Assembly: GCA_038501625.1 (NCBI GenBank)
Contig: JAZAYU010000182.1
Coordinates: forward strand, 868,001-932,000
DNA length: 64,000 bases
Source: Corbicula japonica
Lineage: Eukaryota > Mollusca > Bivalvia > Venerida > Cyrenidae
Direction of reading: 5' to 3'
The translations under genes and the position numbers were made by a program. Shown piece by piece: positions 38,201-53,200 of this stretch. The first letter of the stretch is position 1. Each line of letters begins with the position of its first letter. Below the pieces are notes generated by a model. It did no database searches and was not told the origin of the DNA. It saw only the letters and a list, made by a program, of their open reading frames with translations.

Positions 38201-41200
38201 TATTCTTAGGTCCGTACATGTATTACTTGTAACATTTTATCGGTTTATTGAAAATAAATCCTTTGTTTGCATGTTGTTTTGTTATTATCTAACAGGTGCT
38301 ATAAAATTATTACTTTGTGAATTTAACTCACAAAAGTTTATACTGCGAGCGTTAGTCTAATGCGGAACTCATGTATTTGTTTGACCTGCATGCTGTTTTG
38401 AATGAAAACAATACGCTTGCAGTTTTAATCTTTATTGTTTATATCTTCAATCATCATTACTAAAATAATATTGTAAAACATAATGTAGGCATGAGCTTCT
38501 CAAATTAGAAGCCAATTAACAACATCAAACACATTTGTCATGCTATCTGCAGTAGGTGCGAAAAAAAACCATTCAGTAACCATTTTGCGTACATGATTAG
38601 GTGCCCCAGTGTTTGTACAACAATTTATTACTTAACAATTTTATGACAGTTTGATATTTTAATAAATGTAGGAAACAATCAACAGTTCATAAAGAAACAT
38701 TTTACAATTGTTTCAACGATTCTCGGTACGTTAATAAACGGGCGTCATTGTCTTTATTGATTTACGCGGTATTAACGTTGTTACTTCCCTTTTTTCCCTT
38801 TCTAAATTTACAAAAAATGGCCATTGACAGAATTTTACTATCTTTTATGAAAAAAAAAACGGCATCCAAGGGTCGACCGCGTTATATTGGATTTCGCGAT
38901 ATAGCGGAGCTCCACTGTATTTGGATTAATGCTGAGAGATTAAGATCGTCATGTCATGGTAAGTCACTCGTTTACTTTTGAAAAAAGACTGGGGGGGGGG
39001 GGGGGGGGGGCGCGTTTATTAGGGGAGGGGCGTTTAAAAGGGAATATACGGTACGCATTTTAAGGCATGTGCGACCAGTGTAGATCCAGATCAGCCAGCA
39101 CATCCATGCTGTCTGATCAGGATCTGCACTGGTAGCATTTGGTCAGAAATAACCTAATGAATCAGATGTGCCGGCTGATCTGGATCTAAACTGTTTGCCC
39201 ACACAATAAAGGTAAGTCTATGGAGGAAAGGGTTAATGCAAGTTGACCTTGAAAACACAAAATCACTATCATTTTAACTGAAATGCCCTTCCTTAGAAGA
39301 AAATCCAATTTGACATTATTTTATTAACTTTACTGTATGTGGGCTGGTTTATGAACTTTAAAACTGGATCAATCTAGACATAGTCAGGTAAATATTTACA
39401 ACTGATCCCTAGATTAACCCCTCCCCCCCATCACCAAGAAGTGGGTGGTTTGTTGACATAGACCAATATATACTCATGAGACAAGTGAATGTCAGTCGAC
39501 TTAAACCAGACGAGTGAAATGACATTTTCCCATAAAATATGGACACAAAGAAAAGATCAATATCATTCAAAAAGTCATTACGCGAAAACTCCCAGAAAAT
39601 TACTAGCACAAAAACCTTGTGCGTTGCCTAGTGTATTTGATTTGATTAATTGACCATGCTGTTTTCCCAATTACAAGAGAGGCAATGCGGTCTTGGGATA
39701 AAAGATAAATCTATCCATGTGCTTTCGAGCTGAAATTAAATTAGTATTTTCAAAGATAGAAGATTACATGGTTGTAGTTGCATTAACCCTGATTTATGGC
39801 CGTCCAAATGAACAAAACAATACCTAATAGAATTCCGTCACCAACTTGTATATAACGTAATTGGATACAAAATTATTAATGAAAAAAAAACTTAGGTGTA
39901 CTAGACTTTAGTTTGACCACAATTGCTTAAATGTTTTCATGATTGTTACCCCTTTTACCCTGTAGACACGGCTTTTATCACATGTTCGAACAGTTTAGAT
40001 CCAGATCACAAGGAAAGAATGTGCTAGCTAATCTGGATCTACACTGTTCACATGTGATAAAACCTGTATATATGGATTAAAGTTTTCAATAACTTCTAAT
40101 ATCATTAAGTGATAAAACATATTGATTTGTAAGTTCCAAGATTGAATCAATTTATTTCTTAAATTAAAAACACTTTATACAAAGTAAAATCTGTGTTCAA
40201 GTTAATGAGGATATAACACATTTCACTAGTCATTGCCTTTCAAGTAGTTCATAAACACCATGTTGTATATCTTTTAGGTAAAAATGCTGTAAACTTGGAT
40301 TTTTGTAACATTTAAGTTAACAAAATAAATGACTGAATGGAGTGTCACTACAAATGTATTTTGAAACCGTCATGTCTTGGAAAAAAAAGGAGATAATTTC
40401 TTCATCTTACAAAACTGACTTATGGTCAATCGCCCTTTATCCTGCATTTACATTACTCCTTATGATGTTATGGGCAGCCTAAGATTTGCAAACAAAAAAG
40501 TTCAATTCATTCTAAAGAAACTTAAAACTGATGTAGACCCAAAGTGTAAAATGTTTATGGTTTTCACTGTCTGTTGTTTAGTTAATAAATCTAGTTATTT
40601 AGTTAATAAATCAACAATAACTTTTTATTCAATATATTATTATGATGATATATACAGGTTTATTTGTGTGTGCATCCAATGTAGATCCTGATCAGCCGGC
40701 AGATTCCTGCTATCTGATCTGGATTTATACTGGTTGCTTTTGATCAGAAATAACATAACAAATCTAACAGCAACAGTGTAGATCCTGATAAGACAGCAAG
40801 GATGTACCGGCTGGCTGATCTGGTTCTACACTGTTTGTCCACACAATAAAATCTATAAAAAGTTAATTGAGTGGGTTAATGATTAACAAAGATCTATTCC
40901 AGCCTTGTTTATCAACACAGGTGGCTGTTTGAGTAGGCTGTTGTCTGTGTATTAATTTCAAAGAAGGAAAACAAATACAACACAAAAGATGTGGAAAACA
41001 AGAAAACCTTCACCATTTTATTGAATATAAACTGAAAAACTGCTGACTTCTGTAGCATTAACAAACCTGAACCATGTTCCTGGTTTTTTTCCATTGGCCG
41101 ACACTCGAGGGCCCTTGATTAAAGTATTGTTTACCAGCAGTCTATCCCACATCTCACAGCGATCACTCAATCTTAAGATCTCACTATTCAATGCTATCTG

Positions 41201-44200
41201 TACATCACAGCATTACATTTTTATTTTTCTTTCATAATCATGATGAAAGAACACTTAGAGGTGTTTAGAATCTCCGATTACATCACAGGCCTTAAATTAC
41301 ACGTAAACTTGACATTTTGTAAACAGTACATGTAAATCCCAGTATCAAATAAAATGTTCATTCCTGATTGTTAAAATTACATTTTTGTCATTAAAAAATC
41401 CCCAAAACTACTAGAAATTAGAATTCCAGTGTAGCTCACATCACTCAGTATGATTATACCAATTACTCATCTTTAGTTTCATATACACGACATGTAATAA
41501 ATTCCAAACATGAATGTTATCAAATAATTTAAAGTTGTACTGGCTAAAGTGGCAGTAGTAACACAAATCCATTCATCCATAGTCTAATATTTATTTTTAC
41601 TCAGGAGGGAGGACGTTATTAACTGCAGGTGTAGTACACTTCGAGAACTGATTCATCCCGTAGTGAATGAGTGCACGTAACCTTCTCAAACCAATTAATT
41701 ATTATACAGTAGCTATCACATTCCCACAGTATAGGAAAAATGACATTTTAAATTCCCACATAACACAAATCACCTACTTCTTGATAAGTTTCAGAACATT
41801 TTTACACCACACTAAAAAATAAACAGGATGATGTCAGCCCACCGAAATACATTAACCAACTCCGGGTCTATACACAAATACTAAAATACTTCCAAACTAG
41901 AGGTTTTATTGTGATGAAGACAAAATTTTAATGCTCAAGCGGTATTAAATTACAGAGTTACATTAAGTACATAAATCCACTTTACGGCTGCGTTCCTATT
42001 AATATTATTTCATGGCAGCGATAAAGAGTCACATTTATGTCCAGTGTAGATCCAGATCAGCTACAACATGTCCAGCCTAGATCCAGATCAGCCTAAATAT
42101 GTCCATTGTAGACCTAGATCAGCCTGTACATGTTTAGTGTAGATCCTGATCTGAATACACATTTTAAGTGTAGACTCAGTTAGCTTGCACATGTCCAGTG
42201 TAAACCCAGATAAGCGTGCACATGTCCAGTGTAGACCCAGATCAGCTTGTGTATGTCCAGTGTAGATCCTGATCAGCTTGCATATGTCCAGTGTAGATCC
42301 AGATCAGAATGCACTGTCCATTTTATTTTTTAAAAATGAAGTATCAATACAAACAAGCTGTGCCTGAATCTTTGCCATTTAGTTAAGAGAATGTATTCTA
42401 TGTTAACTGCAGTCAGCAGATTAAGAATTTGCACAATATGTACAACGACAAACAATGACTGATCTCTAACACCAGTGGAATTAAACATAAATGACTATGA
42501 CAAAAACCATTCAGCAACCATTATACTTTAACCCTTTCATCCAAATATACGCATTTTTACGCATGTGTGGCCAGTGTAGATCTAGATCAGCTGGCACATC
42601 TGTGCCATCTGATCAGGATCTGCACTGGTTGCATTTTGGTTAGAAATAACTTAAAGAATCAAAATGCACAGTGCAGATTCTGATCAGACGGCATGGATGT
42701 GCACTGGTTGCATTTTGGTTAGAAATAACCTAAAGAATCAAAATGGGAACTATGCAGATCCTGACAGAGGACACGGATGTGCCAGCTGATCAGGATCTAC
42801 ACTGTTCGCCCACGCAATAAGGTTTATCTATGGAGGAAAGGGTTAATAAACACAAACTCATTGGAGGAAAGGGTTAATAAACACAAACTCATTGGAGGAA
42901 AGGGTTAATAAACACAAACTCATTGGAGGAAAGGGTTAATAAACACAAACTCATTGGAGGAAAGGGTTAATAAACACAAACTCATTGGAGGAAAGGGTTA
43001 ATAAACACAAACTCATTGGAGGAAAGGGTTAATAAACACAAACTCATTGGAGGAAAGGGTTAATAAACACAAACTCATTGGAGGAAAGGGTTAATAAACA
43101 CAAACTCATTGGAGGAAAGGGTTAATAAACACAAACTCATTGGAGGAAAGGGTTAATAAACACAAACTCATTTGAGGAAAGGGTTAATAAACACAAACTC
43201 ATTGGAGGAAAGGGTTAATAAACACAAACTCATTGGAGGAAAGGATTAATAAACACAAACTCATATCTTTATAAAACTGAATGTCCTTATGAAATGATGG
43301 AAAAATTAGGACTGCTTTTAAAAGCCACAAAATGTGAAAAATATGGAAATCTGAATCATCTAAAATGTGAATGAGGTCAAATAACTTTTTCTTCATACAA
43401 TAAAGGAAAATTTCTTACTTAAAAATTACGCAAAATAAAAATGGAATAATTCACATTTTGCATGCTCATCTTGTAATGCACAAAGCTATGAATATATTAA
43501 CACTAGAAGGAATTTTAAGAATATTTATTAAAATTTAGGAAAAAAACATTCACTCCAACATGATGTATCTAAATATATTCCAATTTAATAACATTCACTG
43601 TAATATCATGAAATATGCAAATAAAAAATGATAACATCTGGCAATTACAAAAATAGAATGATCAGAAATAAGTTTAAGTTATAAAATCATGGAATGAATT
43701 ATCATACAGTATGTGGGCATATTTCTGAAAATGTCACGTTTTTTTTCACATCTGTGAATTGCCAACAGCCAGAATATTAAATTTCCTTCAACAGAAACGA
43801 ACCCTTTATTCCATGAGATATGTTTTTACCCCAGATGCAGTCGATTTAGATCTAGATCAGCCTTCACATCCATGCAGTTTGATCTTGATCTAAACTGTTT
43901 GCTTCTTGGACAGAAATAACCTAAGGAATCTAAAAATGACTAGTGTAGATCCAGTTTAAACTGCATTGATTTGCATGGCGATTTGGATCTACACATGTCA
44001 CATATGTGATAGAAATTAATAATGAATTAGTTATGCTGAATGACTACCGTCATTGTTCGAATATAAGCCGCACCCCCCTAAACCTGATGGAACAGATGAA
44101 AATGGCTTAACGCAATGTATACGCAGCCAAACCTGTGTATTAGCCGCACCCCCAATGTTTTACTGCCAAATTCTGGGAAAAAAAGTGCGGCTTATATTCA

Positions 44201-47200
44201 GACAATGACGGTACTAACTATGTGTGACAATGTACCATTTTCCTATATTGTTATAGTATACAGTTGAACCTGCCTTAGCACCCATCTGCATTCAGCAACC
44301 ACCTGTCTTAAACAGTCAGTTTAAATTAAGCCCTAAAATGACATTCTGTTCAATTTTTTTCCTGTCTTGAACAGCCACCTGTGTTAAGCAACCATTATTG
44401 TCACTTCCTTTGGGTGGCTGCTAATACAGGTTTGACTATACTTTAAGGTATTTAGGGAAACTGCATTGCTGACTGACATAAATTTCTTTGTTCTAATCTG
44501 CTACTCAGCTTGACATAACCAATCAGACTGCTGCTATGTTATAATGCCATTAACTGTCTGAAGTCTAGACACAACAAGTACAGACCCAGGAATTACTACT
44601 GCAAGAACATTTCCAGTCACCAAGGACACGTTTATACTACAATTTCTACAATCGGAATTGCATTTAGAGTCACTGATCTAATTTGTTTGTGACAAATAAA
44701 TACATATTAACCTTTCTCTTGTTCTGTCCAGTTTGTAATCTATTATAGTTACTCTGGTATCATTGCAATCAAACAATTGCAACTGATTGATTAAGACTGA
44801 TCAGTGAAGTGTTTTTTTGCAGAAACTCTAATAGTCCCTTTGACCTTGACCTTTGACCCCAAAAGACAATTTACTGATGTTTTAAGCAAAGGGTTCTTGA
44901 GATACTGATCGAATTTATAAGTAACTAACAAGTTTCCTGTAGTGTTCAATGTATTATAAACAGCTTTAAAGCCCCAGCCCTAAACTTCAGTAAGAATATA
45001 CTATTGAAAAATCGTATTTATCCATATAGACTCCAATATATAAACTATCTAACAGAACACAAAAGGTCCGATCAAATTCTTTCTTATAGACGGGATTTTC
45101 AATGATATTGTTAAATTATTGTTAACTAACTTTTATGAAGCTAAAAATAATGGAGCTATATTTAGCACCGAAGAAGAGACCATGTCATGCGCGATATAGA
45201 TTTCTGTGACATTTCGGAAATCCTACTTTCGCTTTAAGTTGCGCGGACCCAATTTATTTTAGTAAATTAAAATTTTATTAGCCCGAACTAATGCTGCAAA
45301 TTTGTGCATATAGTTCCAAATACATGTAATATTTCATACAAGAGTGGGTTAAATTAAAGTAATGCCGCTTTAAAGGACAACACAGACCTTTGATACCATT
45401 ATACCAAAACCATTAGGAGTCACCTAGTCTGTAGCAGTCAAATCATTATGTGAAGGTAACACACTAAGCTGACAAAACTAAAAAAAAATGTGCTGGGGAA
45501 CAGGTGGCAGACAAGAAGCTCTTGAAAATTAGGTTTTCTGAGACTTAAGACATTATCAACCAAATGTGCTGCGGTTCATTCATAGCAATTTGCATGTTTT
45601 TGATGTTTGGCCAGTTTACTGAAATTTCTTCTTTTCTTCAGAATAAGCAGCATAAATGAGTTACTCTTGAATAAAGAATTTCATAGCTGGGGATTTTACG
45701 ACATTTTAATGTTTTATTTGAAGAATGGAATGAAATTTAATTCAAACTGTACATTTTAAAATGTAAGAAACCTAATTTACTGCAGAAATGGCATGCATAG
45801 ATTTTGGTGCCATAACGTGAAACAACCTTGAGACTTATATAACATGTATCTCAGTGGCGTATTTTGGCAACTGTTTTACTATTATCACAAGAAATTGTTC
45901 AAAATCCATCCTAAAGAAGTTGTCTCAAATATTTTGCTTGGTACATTACAAAATAAATTATGAGAGAAAAAGTATGTGCTTTCAAACAATACCAGTCAAA
46001 AGTTTTATGGTAATGCAGCAATTAAAACCTATTCACTGTTATATTTCCAAAAATTAAAACCTTAACTTCTTGGATAGAACTCAGCGAAAATTTAAGAATC
46101 CTGATTTTAGCAAAAAAACTAAAACAACGAAATGCAGAATTGGGACCCTGTAGCAAAATTCTCTTTACCCTTAGGTCATTCAAAAACCATAAATCTAACA
46201 TATACCAGAAAACTTTTGCCTTTGTATTTCTCAAACAAGCAAAAAAAAAATTAACTGCAGAAAATTTAAATAGTATCACTGTAAACAAATATTACCAATT
46301 CTGTTAATAAATTCACAATCATTCTTTGAACTTTATTAATGTTAAAGGAGACAATAATAATAAAATTAGCCCTGCCTTTCCTGTTTCTAACTTCTGCTGC
46401 ATAAAATATTGCAGTATTTATATCCAAAGTTACTTTTCATGTGGCTAGACGTTTATTTATATGATTATCTATATTTGGCCATATAATGCCTCTTAAAGAA
46501 TTATGACATTTGTTCTCTCTTGTAGGCGGTATGTATTCGCCAGATTTAGTAGCGAGAGGAAATCCCATTAAACACCATCATAGATTTCACTGATTGATTT
46601 TAGGCTGTACTGCAACACAAGTTATTATTCTGTAAAATCCACCTTCCTTTCTAACGTTGTTGTCTCCCGAATCAATACTCCTGCTCGAGGTCTTATCACT
46701 GCAATCTGCATGCAATTTAATCATTATAAACCATTATAACATCGAGATGAAAGACTGCGGTAATTGAAAGAGTCTACATTAAAATCTCTTAATGAGTTTC
46801 ACATAGAACAAACAATTATTAATTTAAAACAGTCATTTATTACAGAAAAAGATGCAAAAAGTAACATCTTTTCACTGCTGTCAAACTTTGACCTCAAAAT
46901 AAAGTTGTTTCAACAATTGTTTTGCTACAGCTTTGTATTTTGTCACATATTACATATTTTCTGACTGCATGCATGTCAACAGTACAAACAGTACAAACAG
47001 TAGGAGGTAAGTAAGTTAAATGAATGACAAAGGTCTAGATCCCCCCCAGGAAAACTTTACTCACCAATTACTGCCAAATTATGAATTTAATACATTTTGA
47101 ATTTGCAGACAACCTTGCATCATTCAAAATGAACTGAGGTGTTCAACTGTGAACTTTTAACAAATGAAAGTGTTTAGGTGAAGAACAGTTTTGAAATACA

Positions 47201-50200
47201 AGTACAGTGTAGAAATGCGTATTGTAAATAAAAAATGCAGTGTTGAACTGTTTAATAACAGTGTTTAACTGTCTGCCTGTAAATAAGTGTCTACTAAAAA
47301 CAAATGCATCATGCCATTTATTCAGGATCTTCAGTATTTATTTTTAAATTCTTTAGATTAGTTCTGACCAAGATGCGAACAGTTAGATCCAGATCAGAAG
47401 GAAAAAATTTGCTGGTTGAATCACCTACAGCGCCCACCCATGCAACGGAAAGTCGTATAAATGGAGTAAAGCGTTTTTGGCAGAGTGGAATACTGCAGAA
47501 TTCACAGACCAGAACACGCTATCAATTTACTGGGTGTGTTGTTTGATATAACAAAATTGAACAATTATTTTAAGTTCTTCAGCGGAAAAGATTTAGGAAA
47601 AGATTTATCATATTGATAGCACCAAGTTGTTGTGTAGCTTTGACAAAGTGTTTAACCTTTCCTCCATAGAGACACCTTTATTGAGTCTGATCAGGATCTA
47701 CACTATTCGCTTTATGATTTGTTAAGTTGTTTCTGACCAAAATGCGACCAGTGCACACCCTGCAAACCAGATCCCTATTTGTTGTTCTTTGTTGTTGTTC
47801 TTTTTTTTCCAGTGATTCTGAACAAAGTCTGCAAAGTCATGATGTGAAATATTAAATCAGTACAAAGTAAATTACCTTGCTGCTATAAAAATGTAGATTC
47901 AGATCAGCTGGCATATTTGTGCCTTCTGATCAGGATCTGCACTGTTCGCTTTTTAGTCAGAAATATCCTAATAAATCAGAAAGTTAACACTGGAGATCCT
48001 GATCAGACGTTACAGATGTGCAGGCTGATCTGGATCTACACTTTTCACCCATGCTATAAAGGCGTATAAATGGTGGTAAGGGTTAAACACATTGTCATCC
48101 TCTAATATATTGAACAGTACTTGAAAATACTCCCAACAAAAGAATGTAAATATACATACAGTCAATTTTACTCTTAAAATAAATAAAATATGTGAAAATT
48201 ATAAAGTCTGCATATGAAGACAAATAATGAAGTAAGCCAATTTGATTCACTTACAAATTTATTCTATATCCTTCATACTTTTCATAATTACTTTATGTTT
48301 ACTTTACCACTGAGGACTTGATTAGGAGTTGATAATGACCGAGATTGAAGGAGCTCTACATGTACTTACTAGGAGAATTTGCTTCAGTGTCCCATCTTCC
48401 TTAACCCTTTCCTCCATATATATACATTTTTACGCATGTACGACCAGTGAAGATGTGGGGAAATTAATCGTCAACTAAAGAAATTTAATTTATAAAGGAT
48501 TTAAGTGACAATGACCCAACACAGGTTTTTCCATTGATTTAGGTTATGGGGGCAACACTCTGTAATTCTCACAGAAAATTACTTTCAATCAATGTCTGCT
48601 TTATTCTCGAAGACTTTAGTACTTCCCTTGGGTTTTGTAGCAATTCAATTTGCGACTTCCAGATGATATGTTAAAAATCTGTACTAAGCCTGAGGGTAAG
48701 AAATTCACCACCTCTCTATCTCAAATAAACCATGAAGACCACATTATAGCACTGTTAACTTATGAATTTATAATAATTTGACATTTGTATCACATAAAAC
48801 TGTACTTTCCCTCAAGTTAATACAGTACATGTCTGTCAGTTCTACATGTGTATCAAAATTGATTAACATAAATTTTAACCCTTTCCTCCATAAAATTAGA
48901 CGCATTTAATTGCATGTTAGAACAGTGTAGATCCACATCTGTGCTGTCTTATCACAGGGGTTTTTTTCCTTAACAAACTGACACCGATGGTCGGCGTCTT
49001 CCCCAGGAAAAAAAATTCCCCAACGAAAATGTTTTCCCCAACGAAATTCACTTTCCCCCTTGTAAAGTAATAATTTTTTAGCAAAACGTAAACAGAAGCT
49101 TAATTTATAGTAATTTTGATTCTATTTCATCCAAAATCTGCACTAATTTCACGAATATTTGTTAGAAATTAGGTACGTACGCAACCTAGTATTATTTGTC
49201 GAAAGTTACTAAATTTAGATTCGCTACGTCACAGACAATGTGTAGTGTATCCTTGTCGTCAACTTAAACATTACTGATAATGGATTATCATCGTGTTGGT
49301 AATAAAGGCATTCTACCTGCCAGTTTTAAGTAGATTTTACAACAGTTGAGTACCGTTACCGTAAATAACGGCTAAAATACGACCCGTCCGCCGAATTTCT
49401 CGACAACATACGTCCCGCGGACTTCCTAAAAAGAAAATCACAACCGTCAACGTAGACAGTCAGAGTAAATTTAAACCCCGCCTATAATCTTTCAGGTCAC
49501 ACCGTTTACGATAGATAGTAAAAGATGTTTTGCTAAAACAATTAGCTCCGTCCACTTTAAAAATACCATCCAGTCGAGTAAACACATGCGCGCGCCGGTC
49601 TAATTATCGCCGAGTAATGTATACTGACACCGGGCAAAAAAGAATCTGTTGTTTTGATAATTGACAATTAATTGAAGATTAACTGAGTAAATTGCTAGTT
49701 GTCGTATGTTGTCTTCGTCGTGCTTTTAAACGGATGCGGCTTGTTTGCACTGTAAGGTAAAACGAACGACGAATAATGCAAAATACGAACGACAGAATAC
49801 GGCGCCATATTCTGTCACAAGAATCGTCAGGTGAAACACACATTCAAAACTGTGCCGGGCAATCATTTTTATCCCAAGAATTTTATATCCCGTATCTTCC
49901 GGAGAATTCATTGAAATCCAAATTAACGATGCGACTCACAACTACAATAAATATTTAATTATCCCGACATTTAAAAAGTCAAAGTACTGTGTAATTTTAC
50001 GATCATTTATCATCGTTCGTCGCGTGTTGTATTCGCATTTGCTTATCAGGATGGGGGGGTGTCAGTGGAATTGCTCGAACCCTAGTTTGAGCAGCAATAT
50101 TTAATTTTCTTGGGAAATTCAGCAATTAAGTTGGAAATTATCAATAACTACCCAAGCACTGGCCTAAACAAAATATTTCTGGAAATCTTGCATCCGAAAT

Positions 50201-53200
50201 GATTTTGATTCAAAACACACAATTAATAGATACATTTTAAGCAGGCTCCGAAAGTGAGCAAGTATAAATAAACTTATTCTTGTACTGTTTAAGAACAGAT
50301 AACAAAGAGATATGCGTCTGTATGCTAAATAGACTGCTTGGTAATGAAAGCTAAAGTAAAAAAGATATACAGTTCTAAGCATAAACTTGAGTATAAACAT
50401 TCATTGTAGCAAATACAAGTAAGAGTGTATAATAAACTAAATTTTCCCCAATTTTGTATTTTTCACGCATTTTCCCCTTTTGACCAGCGTCCAGTGTCTT
50501 CCCCTCTTCCTTAAAAAAACCCCTGTATCAGGATCTGCACTGCTTTTTGGTCATAAATAATCTAATAAATCCATAAGCAAACAGTGCCGATCCTAATCAG
50601 ACTGCACCGATGTGCCGGCTGATCTGGATCTATGCTGTTCGCCCAAGCCATAACGGAGCATTTATGGATAATATTAATGATGTTGGTAATGAAGATGTTA
50701 GTAAAATACATATATTCAGATCAAATATTGTTTGAGAGACTAAAAGACAACTTCAAAACCAAGACACAATGATAATCCATCAATCATTAAAATATCCAAA
50801 TGTTTACAAAATAAATGAAAGTCTGTGCACATGTTACCCTTTAATTCATATGTATGCCTAAATCCCTAAATCGTGTGGACGAACAGTGTAGCTCCAGGAT
50901 ATATGCCTTTTGCTTTTAGATTCCTAAGGTTACAGGGCTCGACATTAACGCTTGTCCGATAGTCCGGGACAAGTGAAAGTATGTCCGGACAAGTAACATC
51001 CGAAAGCTGGTTGTCCGACAGGACAAGTTGTTTTGGAAATTAAAATGCATGCCTAAATTACAGTAAATCAAAATTAACGAGATTGGTCGCTAATTAAATA
51101 GGTATCTGCCGTCAAAACACTTCACTCACAACAATCTTACAGAGTTTACGAAGTTCTACGTCCTGAATATTAAAACAGGAAACACTTCCTCGCGCTCCTT
51201 CGGTAACGGTAACCTCCCCTGAAAGTTTTACGACATCAATTTTTGTTTACGTTTAATTTACATGTTGTTGCGGCAACCATGTCCGGCTTGTTGAAATTCG
51301 GTTTTTCAAGTTCAAAAATTAAAGAAAAAGACAATAAAGATTTTTATCAAAGGGAAAAGAAGAAACTAAAAAAGATTATGAGAAAAAACAGTTTGTTTCC
51401 AAGTGGTTAATTGATTTTGACTGGAAATACTGATCTGAAAGTAGCATATAATTGCTTCATTCAATGTTTGTATTCTGACTTTATTTTGACATTTCCCGAA
51501 AGCAATGTAACAGTTATCAGTTTTGTATCTCATACTCTCACTTAAAATTTGTTTTTAAAGATGATGAAACAGTTCTTTTTCATGTTGCCTAGTTGATGTT
51601 TTTTGTTTTTGTTTTATTGAATAAAATTTGTAGAAATGGTAAGGCTTGTTGTTTCAATGTTTTCCCCGCATACATTGTGTGCGAAAGTCAGGACAAGTGG
51701 GTGTCTGGTCAGGACAAGTGTTTTTTGAAAGCACTTGTCCGAAAGGACAAGTCTACAAAAAAGTTAATGTCGAGCCCTGGGTTATTTCTGACGAGCTGAA
51801 AGCTGGTCAGTGAATGGTTACTAATCGGAACCCGAACCTACACTGCTTCTGCATCTTCTTTCTATTGAGTTTCTGTTTTAATTTTTTTTTTTATTAATCT
51901 GCAGTCATGGTTTTTTAACATGACACCCATTGCAGATGAGCCAGCTGATCTGGATCTACACTAATTGCATAATTATGCAATAAAATCCTTATATATAGAG
52001 TAAAGAGATAATTTTAGAATGAACTAATCGAAAATAAAGTTTGTAATTGACACCTTAAAGTATAGACCAAATTAAAAATTCTACAATGTGTCAGCTACTG
52101 CCACAAAACACACTCTGTTAAGGTTTAGGCTGTCAAATAACAATTAATCAAATTGCCTTGGACCCATAGTGAATGTTAAAACATATTATGATATAGAACA
52201 CCAGGTTGCACTCGGTTGGCCTTTCAACTGACATGTTGATGCGTTATCCAATTTCTGCATTTCTTATCAGCTTTTAAACACCATTGAAGACATGCGGTAC
52301 ATAAACTATGCGGTATGCAGATATTCAAATCTCAACTGTATTTATTCAAGGTTTATTTAAAAGCCATTGCTTTTAAAAGGAAAACGTTTTATTGTATTTT
52401 ATGGTGGCGCTAAGAGCACTCGTGAGCTGTCATACAAAATATTAAAAAATCATTTTTAATACAGTCATTGTGACGGGGTATGTTGACAATGATCTCTAGT
52501 CCAAATATAAAACCATAACGACTCCATTTCGACTGTTTATAGCCTAACATAGCTTTTTGTTAAATGAAAAGAACATTCTTTAAGAAAGCAAGTCAACTTC
52601 ATTTGTCAGAGTTTTATGCATTGACAAACAGCCTTATTACTAGCAAATTTACCAGTTTATATCCTCAATGGAGTCATTGACTGGGCAATATGACAGAAGC
52701 ACTAATAATATAATAAATTTGTCAAATATCATCTAAAGGTTTTGAGTTATGATGGAACTTGAATTAATCTATTCTTTTCTTTTACCCATTTCCAACATAC
52801 ACATGCTTTTATGTTGTTGGCAAACAGTGTAGATCCAGATCTGCTAGCTATTCATGCTGATCAGGATCAACACTGTTTACTATTAGATTCATAAGGTTAT
52901 TTTGATCATGAAGTAAAGGGTAGATTCTGAACAGATGGCATGGGTGTGCCAGCTAATCTGGATCTAATCTGTTACCCACATGGTAAAATTTGATTGGGGT
53001 CAAAGTAGAATTTCATTGAATTTCTTTTTTCCCTTCTAAAAACAATGCAAAACTGCCATTCGAAAACAATGTAAAACTCCATTCAAAAACAATGAAAAAC
53101 TGCCAACGGAAACAATGAAAAACTACCATTCAAAAACGATGTATAACAGCCATTTGAAAACCATGTATAACCGCCATTCAAAAACAATTTCATATCAGAA

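Larger units (their letters stand above)
37901..39051. mobile_element. TA-flanked element with CCGTATATTCCC ends
   Basis: An 1,151-bp insertion. Left end CCGTATATTCCCTATTAAAC and the inverse at the right end, followed by CGCCCC tracts; TA on both sides. It hosts the 812-bp element at 38106-38917. No transposase frame was seen. Confidence 0.78.
37880..39235 (-). mobile_element. MITE-A split by two nested elements
   Basis: TTAACCCTTTCCTCCAATA at 37880 continues at 39052 with CGCATTTTAAGGCATG. The remainder runs normally to GGAGGAAAGGGTTAA. Confidence 0.85.
50834..52010 (+). mobile_element. MITE-A split by a CAGGG-ended element
   Basis: Decayed copy whose spacer GGTTATTTCTGAC is cut at GGTTA; the right part ends ATATAGAGTAAAGAGATAA. 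Confidence 0.78.

Noticed and set aside
42037..43263. CRISPR-like regular repeats
   Set aside because: Direct tandem units without unique spacers, in an animal genome; they are MITE-derived minisatellites.
44962..45376. Possible element with TTTAAAGC ends
   Set aside because: The ends match for only about 8-10 bases and no target duplication is visible.
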